Assembly (NCBI GenBank): GCA_937864935.1
Contig: CALMDN010000435.1
Coordinates: forward strand, 1-10,323
Origin: an uncultured Bacteroidales bacterium
GTDB taxonomy: Bacteria; Bacteroidota; Bacteroidia; Bacteroidales; Lentimicrobiaceae
Direction: 5' to 3'
DNA length: 10,323 nt
The translations under genes and the position numbers were made by a program. The notes beneath the pieces are model-generated. The model was given only the letters and a program-made list of their open reading frames with translations. It did not search any database and had not been told where the DNA came from. Below are positions 1 through 4,727 of the stretch, piece by piece; position 1 is the first letter of the stretch, and each line of letters begins with the position of its first letter.

Positions 1-149
1 AGCACCGTTCCTTTGTTGTTAGTAACCTCTTTTTTCTGTGTAAGCGATACGGGTGAGGCAATTATGGCCATTGCAATGAGAAAGAAGATGATAACCACGA
101 GCAGGTAACCCGCCATGGATGCAAACATGAACTTGAAGAACTGTTTCAT
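1..149 (-). CDS. sppA: Signal peptide peptidase SppA (protease IV), N-terminal fragment cut by window edge
   Basis: Only the first 49 codons are present; the gene runs off the left edge. The start is the ATG read at 149-147. The visible protein begins MKQFFKFMFASMAGYLL, followed by one hydrophobic segment (about residues 10-35) and then a polar stretch with QKKEVTNN. This is the typical N-terminal membrane anchor of Bacteroidetes SppA, an inner-membrane serine protease that degrades cleaved signal peptides. The catalytic Ser-Lys region is outside the window, so the assignment rests on the anchor sequence and on the position divergent from folK, an arrangement I recall from Bacteroidetes genomes. 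A -7 promoter element lies 30 bp upstream. It could conceivably be another single-pass membrane protein, but the resemblance to the family start is strong. Confidence 0.72.
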   Translation of the reverse strand, partial: MKQFFKFMFASMAGYLLVVIIFFLIAMAIIASPVSLTQKKEVTNNKGTV

Positions 150-178
150 TTTTTTTCTTTTTAATGTTTTCGTGGATT

Positions 179-186
179 CAAAGATA
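179..186 (-). promoter_or_regulatory. Putative Bacteroidetes -7 promoter element for sppA
   Basis: Read on the minus strand this is TATCTTTG, a full match to the Bacteroidetes -7 consensus TAnnTTTG. It lies 30 bp upstream of the sppA ATG, so the leader would be short. I see no good -33 TTTG at the expected spacing, so the call rests on the -7 match and its position. Confidence 0.4.
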
Positions 187-357
187 GGTTTTTGCAACCG
201 AATTTCATTTTCGGCATGTGTTTTTATTCCTTACATAGATATTGTATAGCTTTTGACGGGAGTGATATTGAAAAGTTACAAAAATGATGGCCCTGCCATG
301 TGAATAAAATGTAGGCATAAATTGATCTATTTGAATTCCGTATTTGATAAAGCTGTT

Positions 358-365
358 TACATTTG
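358..365 (+). promoter_or_regulatory. Putative Bacteroidetes -7 promoter element for folK
   Basis: TACATTTG is a full match to TAnnTTTG. A TTTG at 330-333 lies 24 bp upstream, slightly longer than the usual -33/-7 spacing. The element ends 13 bp before the ATG at 379, which implies a very short leader. That also argues against the longer TTG start at 322, because it would place the promoter inside the coding region. Confidence 0.4.
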
Positions 366-378
366 CTTTTTTTACCCG

Positions 379-873
379 ATGGACAAATTGTACCTATTGT
401 TGGGGAGTAATCTCGGCGACCGTTGCGGGTACCTGGAGCAGGCACGCCGGCTGATTTCAGCCGAGATTGGTCCGCTAACAGGGTTGTCGGCACTTTATGA
501 AACCGAGCCATGGGGAATCAAAGATCAGGGACGTTTTCTCAATCAGGTTGTTTGCCTCAATTCTGATGCTGAACCACAGTTTTTACTCGGGATAATTCTT
601 GATATAGAGCAAAGAATCGGACGCGTCAGATCGGGGATTCGCAACGATGCACGTACCATTGATATTGATATTCTTTTTTATGGCGATCACGTCATCTGTT
701 CACCGGAACTCAGCATTCCCCATCCACTGCTGCATACCCGGCGTTTTACAATGGTTCCTCTGAACGAAATTGCCCCGCAATTGTTCCATCCTGTGTTGAA
801 GAAGCGTGTGGGGGAATTGCTTGGGATGTGCGAGGATCCGCTCATGGTAAGTCTGTTTACAAAGGAGGGTTGA
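379..873 (+). CDS. folK: 2-amino-4-hydroxy-6-hydroxymethyldihydropteridine diphosphokinase (HPPK)
   Basis: This cytosolic enzyme transfers pyrophosphate from ATP to 6-hydroxymethyl-7,8-dihydropterin, the step before dihydropteroate synthase in folate synthesis. The 164-residue product has the normal single-domain length. It starts MDKLYLLLGSNLGDR (the LLLGSNLGDR N-terminal signature), has YETEPWG at 40-46, and the signature ARTIDIDILFYGD at 91-103. D95 and D97 (magnesium ligands) and R82, R84 and R92 fall at the same numbers as in E. coli HPPK. The downstream IPHPLLHTRRFTMVPLNEIAP block is also canonical. The loop that reads RWGPR in E. coli is RNDAR here, so the loop Trp89 is absent. The ATG at 379 is chosen because the family start aligns there; a TTG at 322 would add 19 unconserved residues. 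The deoxynucleoside kinase gene follows after 13 bp, probably as one transcript. Confidence 0.95.
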   Translation: MDKLYLLLGSNLGDRCGYLEQARRLISAEIGPLTGLSALYETEPWGIKDQGRFLNQVVCLNSDAEPQFLLGIILDIEQRIGRVRSGIRNDARTIDIDILFYGDHVICSPELSIPHPLLHTRRFTMVPLNEIAPQLFHPVLKKRVGELLGMCEDPLMVSLFTKEG

Positions 874-886
874 AAATACTGTAGTT

Positions 887-1519
887 ATGCATTACAATTA
901 CATTGCAATAGAAGGTACCATCGGCGCAGGAAAAACCTCTCTGGCAGGCATGTTGTCGAAAGAGTTTGATTCGAGGCTGATCCTTGAACAGTTTGAAGAC
1001 AACGACTTCCTGCCAAAGTTTTACAAGGATCCGTCAAAGTATGCATTCCCGCTCGAGTTGTCTTTTCTGGCCGCCCGCTTTCAGCAACTCCGTGATGAGT
1101 TGTCGGCTACCGATTTGTTCAGGCCACTGACCATTTCTGACTACTTCATCAACAAGTCGCTGATTTTTGCCAGAAAGACCCTGGCTGACGATGAATATGC
1201 CCTGTATGCAAGGCTTTTCAACATTATCAACCTGTCGCTTCCACGCCCTGACCTGCTCGTGTACCTCTATGTTTCGGTAGAACGGCTCAAATCAAACATT
1301 GTTAAGCGGGGCAGGCCCTACGAGCAGTCCATTGAGCATGACTACCTTGATAAGATTCAGGGTGGCTATTTTGATTATATCCGGCAACAGAGCGATATGC
1401 GCATAGTGATTGTCGATACCAACCACCTGGATTTTGTTGCCCGACCTGACCATTATGCGTTGCTGAAGGAAATTGTTACAGCGCAGTATCCGGTTGGTAT
1501 TCATACCATTACTCCTTAG
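887..1519 (+). CDS. Deoxynucleoside kinase (dNK/dGK-dAK family)
   Basis: This 210-residue P-loop kinase of the deoxynucleoside kinase family phosphorylates a deoxynucleoside to its 5'-monophosphate for dNTP salvage. The Walker A motif is GTIGAGKTS at residues 10-18, on the first beta strand. QFEDNDFLPKFYKDPSKYAFPLELSFLAARFQQL follows the pattern of the substrate-binding helices, and ISDYFINKSLIFARKTL occupies the position of the family's catalytic segment. RPDLLVYLYVSVERLKSNIVKRGRPYE contains the core strand and the lid arginines. Length and layout match the short bacterial dGK/dAK enzymes rather than thymidine kinase 1. The exact nucleoside preference cannot be read from sequence. The gene lies 13 bp after folK in the same direction, which suggests co-transcription. 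No convincing terminator follows the stop at 1517-1519. Confidence 0.9.
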   Translation: MHYNYIAIEGTIGAGKTSLAGMLSKEFDSRLILEQFEDNDFLPKFYKDPSKYAFPLELSFLAARFQQLRDELSATDLFRPLTISDYFINKSLIFARKTLADDEYALYARLFNIINLSLPRPDLLVYLYVSVERLKSNIVKRGRPYEQSIEHDYLDKIQGGYFDYIRQQSDMRIVIVDTNHLDFVARPDHYALLKEIVTAQYPVGIHTITP

Positions 1520-1746
1520 ACTTTATTGTTTTCTGCATTTCTGAAGCACAAATATCTCATGGATCCTGATCCTCCGGAATTCCTCAGCTCAATTTGTGTG
1601 TTTTCAGCAGGCTGAGATCATAGCAATCGTTTTTTTACGTTAATTTGGCAATGTTTTCCGGAACCTGGCTTGTTGCCCGAGGTTGCAGAAGCCGGCTTTC
1701 GATGCCAGGAAATACAGCAGTTGTTTATTTTACGAAAACCCTTTTT

Positions 1747-2634
1747 ATGGCCGTCTATATTTTGCTCGGGATCCTGTTTCTCGGTTCAGTTGCTTTTGTC
1801 GTTTATTATCTTAGAATCGTCAGTCAGAAAACGCGGATGATATCGCTGCTTTCGGAGCAGAATAAATCATTTCTGAACGCACAGAAGGAACTGGCACATG
1901 CCAGGGACAAAGCCGAGGAATCTGACCGCCTGAAGTCCGCATTTCTTGCCAATATGTCGCATGAAATCAGAACCCCGTTAAATGCAATCATGGGTTTCTC
2001 TTCTCTTTTAATCGATTCACCAATGGAAGAGGAGGAAAGAAAGCAATACCTGAACATCATTCATAACAACAGTACCCGTCTGTTGAGCCTTATGGACGAA
2101 ATTTTTGATATTGCCCAGATTGAATCCGGTCTTGTACAGATGAAACAGGAGCCTTGTCATGTGAATGAGCTGTTGTCGGGGCTGGTTACTTTTTTCAATC
2201 TGGAAAAGAGCCTCACCGGCAAGGACGATATTCAGATCAGGTTGAGAAAAAACAGTAAGGATGCAGGTTTTTCCATCTTCCCCGATGCCAGAAAACTCAG
2301 GCAGACCCTTTTCAATCTGATTGAGAATGCACTGAAATATACCAACGAAGGCAGCATAGAAATTGGATACGAACTGAAGGACAATGCCATGGTTGAATTT
2401 TACGTGAAGGATACCGGTATTGGTTTCCCGCAGGAAAAACTGGATACCCTGTTCCAGCGTTTCAGGCAGGAAGACGACAGTTCAACGCGGAAATTCGGCG
2501 GTATAGGACTGGGACTTACGCTATCACAGAAATTTGTTGAGCTCATCGGCGGTGTGATGAGGGCGGAATCGAGGCCAGGTTCAGGATCGGTTTTCTACAT
2601 ATCTGTTCCATACACCAGTAAGGAAGCACAATAA
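1747..2634 (+). CDS. Orphan membrane sensor histidine kinase without an input domain
   Basis: The 295-residue protein consists of one N-terminal membrane helix (residues 3-22), a coiled-coil stretch (about 26-65), a HisKA domain and a HATPase_c domain. The H-box is SHEIRTPLNA with phospho-acceptor H72. The N-box is LFNLIENALKYT (N190, N194), G1 is DTGIG (222-226), the F-box is around FQRFR (236-240) and G2 is GIGLGL (252-257). All boxes needed for autophosphorylation are intact. There is no periplasmic loop, PAS, GAF, TPR or receiver domain, and no response regulator gene in the window. The ATG at 1747 opens directly on the membrane helix; earlier in-frame starts (TTG 1645, ATG 1651, ATG 1702) add an Arg-rich tail that looks unlike coding sequence. 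An in-frame stop at 1621-1623 rules out a longer reading frame. A near-match to the -7 element (TTAATTTG, 1640-1647) also fits a start at 1702 or 1747. It could be the C-terminal remnant of a larger kinase. Confidence 0.85.
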   Translation: MAVYILLGILFLGSVAFVVYYLRIVSQKTRMISLLSEQNKSFLNAQKELAHARDKAEESDRLKSAFLANMSHEIRTPLNAIMGFSSLLIDSPMEEEERKQYLNIIHNNSTRLLSLMDEIFDIAQIESGLVQMKQEPCHVNELLSGLVTFFNLEKSLTGKDDIQIRLRKNSKDAGFSIFPDARKLRQTLFNLIENALKYTNEGSIEIGYELKDNAMVEFYVKDTGIGFPQEKLDTLFQRFRQEDDSSTRKFGGIGLGLTLSQKFVELIGGVMRAESRPGSGSVFYISVPYTSKEAQ

Positions 2635-2669
2635 AAAAAAGGCTGTCGTTTCGTGACAGCCTCTTTTTT
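2633..2669. terminator. Bidirectional rho-independent terminator between histidine kinase and ECF sigma genes
   Basis: AGGCTGTC (2640-2647) pairs with GACAGCCT (2655-2662) around a 7-nt loop. An A-run lies on the left and a T-run on the right, so the hairpin is followed by a U tract on either strand. It overlaps both stop codons (TAA at 2632-2634 plus; TAA at 2670-2668 minus) and can serve both convergent genes. Confidence 0.88.
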
Positions 2670-3174
2670 AACTCTGGAACTCTTTGAGTGATTCCATCAG
2701 TTTCTTTCGGGTAAAGAAAATACGGCTTTTCACTGTGCCGATAGAGAGATTGAGGTTCTCTGCAATTTCCTTGTATTTATAACCTGCAGTGTGCATCTCA
2801 AATGGCATGCGCTGATCCTGCTCCAACCTGGCAATTCCGGCCTTGATCTCCTTGGTGGAGATTTCCGATTCGGGTGAAACAAAATCCGATTTGCGTGGGA
2901 TATTCAGATAGTAAAGATCTTCTGTGTTGTCAACAATGGTGTTGGCTTTCTGATTCCTCCTGTAGTTGTTGATGAAGGTGTTCTTCATAATGGTATAAGT
3001 CCATGCTTTCAGGTTGGTATCGTCGGCAAACTTATCCTGATGGGTTAAGGCCTTCAGATAGGTGTCCTGAAGCAGGTCTTTGGCTTCTTCCCTGTCGTTG
3101 GTAAGGGTGTTGGCAAAATAGGAGAGGTTGTCGTGAAGACTTATCAGTTTACGGGAAAACTCTATCGCTGTCAT
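2668..3174 (-). CDS. ECF-type RNA polymerase sigma-70 family factor
   Basis: The 168-residue product has only sigma regions 2 and 4, as expected for an ECF factor. Region 2 spans about residues 15-75, with the core-binding and -10 segments DLLQDTYLKAL (33-43) and LKAWTYTIMKNTFINNYRR (55-73). Region 4 spans about 108-160 and its helix-turn-helix is YKYKEIAENLNLSIGTVKSR (132-151). The start at MTAIEFS (ATG at 3174-3172) matches a widespread Bacteroidetes subfamily as I recall it; an ATG at 3198 would add eight residues. No anti-sigma factor gene is adjacent, so control is probably transcriptional or by a distant partner. A perfect -7 element lies 42 bp upstream. The gene upstream on the same strand is a CarH-like B12-binding MerR regulator, a pairing that recalls light-responsive LitR/LitS-type circuits. 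The promoter this factor recognises cannot be inferred here. Confidence 0.93.
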   Translation of the reverse strand: MTAIEFSRKLISLHDNLSYFANTLTNDREEAKDLLQDTYLKALTHQDKFADDTNLKAWTYTIMKNTFINNYRRNQKANTIVDNTEDLYYLNIPRKSDFVSPESEISTKEIKAGIARLEQDQRMPFEMHTAGYKYKEIAENLNLSIGTVKSRIFFTRKKLMESLKEFQS

Positions 3175-3215
3175 GGTAAGGTGATTTGGGTTTACCATGT
3201 TTAACAAATATGATG

Positions 3216-3223
3216 CAAAATTA
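3216..3223 (-). promoter_or_regulatory. Putative -7 promoter element for the ECF sigma gene
   Basis: Read on the minus strand this is TAATTTTG, a full match to TAnnTTTG. A weak -33 candidate (TTCG on the minus strand, 3247-3250) sits at 23-bp spacing. Transcription would start near 3209, giving a leader of about 35 nt to the ATG at 3174. Confidence 0.45.
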
Positions 3224-3579
3224 AACAGTGAGTGAAAAAAAAAGTGCGAAATCCGGAATAATTTTAAATAAGGTTAGGCTAAAATTTGTAAGTGGTTGAA
3301 AATAAGAAACAAAAAATCTTATTTAGAAATGTTAAACGTTGTTAATGATTGAGGTATTTATAGTTGAACAAAAATGTTTACATCGTATAATCCCATAACG
3401 GGACAACATATGTCCTGAAATGGGAATAATCGGGACTTGTAATTCGTTTCATGGTGTAAATGCTTCAGAAACAGTGATCAGGTAATTGCAATCCTTCCGG
3501 AATACTATGGAAATTATGACCCAGAGCGGGACATTTTTCGATTACAAAGTGAGCAGATCTTCTTAAAAAAAATTAAAAT
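3224..3579. other. AT-rich non-coding region upstream of the ECF sigma gene
   Basis: No credible coding sequence is visible on either strand. The stretch holds an 8-bp inverted repeat (AAATAAGA 3300-3307 / TCTTATTT 3317-3324), a nested inverted repeat at 3391-3425, and three direct copies of CGGGAC starting at 3399, 3431 and 3527. It also holds the small palindromes ATTGCAAT (3485-3492) and TTCCGGAA (3495-3502). It is much longer than most intergenic gaps in this window. It could hold distal operators, a small RNA gene or decayed coding DNA; the sequence alone does not decide. Confidence 0.5.
3391..3425. repeat. Nested inverted repeat (two-tier hairpin) upstream of ECF sigma gene
   Basis: The outer arms are TCCCAT (3391-3396) and ATGGGA (3420-3425). 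The inner arms are GGACA (3401-3405) and TGTCC (3411-3415) around a 5-nt loop. The two tiers are separated by a symmetrical 4/4 internal loop. No T-run follows on either strand, so it does not look like a terminator. It could be a protein-binding site or part of an RNA. Confidence 0.5.
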
Positions 3580-3614
3580 AATCCTAATACCTTGTTATAT
3601 AAGGGATTAGGATT
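3563..3614 (-). terminator. Putative rho-independent terminator downstream of the B12-binding MerR gene
   Basis: AATCCTAAT (3580-3588) pairs with ATTAGGATT (3606-3614), and CCTT (3590-3593) pairs with AAGG (3601-3604) across one A/G mismatch, closing a 7-nt loop. On the minus strand the hairpin is followed by a T-rich tract (about 3579-3563) and begins about 70 bp after the merR stop. The stem is low in GC, so an operator is an alternative. Confidence 0.6.
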
Positions 3615-3684
3615 ATAATTGACAATTCGTCAGTGCCTGAAAGATTGCAGAAACTGAACTTTAATGAATGGGTTTGTTGCAATG

Positions 3685-4578
3685 TCAACCTTTGAGCAGC
3701 AATTCCTGAATGCTTTTCTGGAAACTGACCGGGTCACCGGCAGGTTTTACATTTTCCGGAAGTTCAATCTTGTACTCATGGGTCTGATATCCGGTAATGA
3801 AAATGGTCTTTTCCTTAAAAGAGCCTGACATCTGATGAATGTACTCAGAATACTTTTTAAGGGTAAGGGGAGTGGTAATGGAAGTGAGCAGATAATCAAC
3901 GGAATGCTTGGCGGCTACTTCCAGCAAATCGTCAAATGGTACCGACTGTCCCAGATAAATGGTTTTAAACCCGGCCTTTTTAAGAAGGTAATTGTAAAAC
4001 AACAGTCCCAGTTCATGCCACTCATTGGATGGCAGAAAAAGCATAAAGCTTTTGGAATCAGCCTTGAAACGGGCCGATTGTGCATCAATGGCAATAATAA
4101 GTTTCTGTCTGATCAGGTTGGAAACAAAATGTTCCTGGGCTGGATAAATGGTCCCTATCTGCCAGAGCAAACCGATCTTTTCGAAAAAGGGGTACAATAC
4201 CCTGATTACGGTTTCATCAAACCCAAGCTTTATTACCGATGTTGAAAGTACCCTTTCGAACCGTTGCTCATCCAGATCAATCATGGCAATGATCAATTGC
4301 TCAATCTGATTGTCGGAATCGTGACTGGTTTCGGAGATTTCGAGGATGCGTTCGTTAATTTCGTCGTTGTTCATGTTCACAATCGACGATATCTTCAATC
4401 CGTTCCTGTTGAGTGTCGAAACATTCAACAATTTTTTGAGGTCATTGTCAGAATAAAACCGGATGTTGGTTGAGGTTCTTTCCGGTTCGATCAATTGGTA
4501 TCGTTTTTCCCAAATCCTGATTGTGTGGGCTTTAATACCGGTTAGCTGCTCAAGGTCCTTTATTGAATACTGAATCAT
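3685..4578 (-). CDS. MerR-family regulator with C-terminal cobalamin-binding domain (CarH/LitR-like)
   Basis: The 297-residue protein has an N-terminal MerR winged helix (residues 3-70; YSIKDLEQLTGIKAHTIRIWEKRY) and a helical B12-cap domain (about 85-165). A Rossmann-like B12-binding domain follows (about 175-297). The cap carries W-x9-EH (W139, E149, H150), and the B12 domain carries ExHxxG (E186, H188, G191), with H188 the expected lower axial cobalt ligand. These are the defining motifs of CarH/LitR photoreceptor repressors, which bind DNA as adenosylcobalamin tetramers in the dark and release it on illumination. The residue after W139 is Gln, where Thermus CarH has the His (H132) that ligates cobalt after photolysis. 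ATG 4578 is preferred over ATG 4599 because MIQYSIKDLE matches the family start. alaS lies upstream and an ECF sigma gene downstream, both on the same strand. The target genes and the signal are inferred, not seen. Confidence 0.9.
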   Translation of the reverse strand: MIQYSIKDLEQLTGIKAHTIRIWEKRYQLIEPERTSTNIRFYSDNDLKKLLNVSTLNRNGLKISSIVNMNNDEINERILEISETSHDSDNQIEQLIIAMIDLDEQRFERVLSTSVIKLGFDETVIRVLYPFFEKIGLLWQIGTIYPAQEHFVSNLIRQKLIIAIDAQSARFKADSKSFMLFLPSNEWHELGLLFYNYLLKKAGFKTIYLGQSVPFDDLLEVAAKHSVDYLLTSITTPLTLKKYSEYIHQMSGSFKEKTIFITGYQTHEYKIELPENVKPAGDPVSFQKSIQELLLKG

Positions 4579-4610
4579 GGGTTGTGAGGCATAAAACATA
4601 TTGTTTAATC

Positions 4611-4646
4611 TTTTAGATCAAGGCTTATAACAAGCTGTATCTAAAA
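4611..4646. repeat. Nested inverted repeat in the promoter region of the CarH-like gene, possible operator
   Basis: The outer arms are TTTTAGAT (4611-4618) and ATCTAAAA (4639-4646). The inner arms are GCTT (4623-4626) and AAGC (4632-4635) around a 5-nt loop. It lies 33-68 bp upstream of the merR ATG at 4578, where an autoregulatory operator would be expected. An 11-bp word overlapping its right edge (AAAAATGTTTA, 4643-4653) recurs at 3370-3380 upstream of the sigma gene. It could instead act as an alaS terminator, although its loops and AT-rich stem make it a weak one. Confidence 0.42.
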
Positions 4647-4727
4647 ATGTTTAAGTTTATGTCCGAAACTCTTTAAAATCATCCGATCCTGCCGGAATCT
4701 GATCTTCTGAGCTCACTTTTCCCCATT

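Noticed and set aside
224..511. 95-codon minus-strand open frame across the sppA-folK gap
   Set aside because: More than a third of it is antisense to the conserved start of folK, and the remainder covers the divergent promoter region. The product has no recognisable feature.
1583..1616. CTCAGC/GCTGAG inverted repeat after the deoxynucleoside kinase, as a terminator
   Set aside because: The loop is 22 nt and no immediate T-run follows the right arm, so it is not convincing.
3224..3579. 6S RNA or a cobalamin riboswitch in the long non-coding gap
   Set aside because: I could not find a B12-box-like conserved core or the long open-bubble rod of 6S RNA by eye. A covariance-model search would be needed to claim either.
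3835..4245. 136-codon plus-strand open frame antisense to the CarH-like gene
   Set aside because: The minus strand encodes the cobalamin cap and binding motifs over the same bases. The plus-strand product has no family features.
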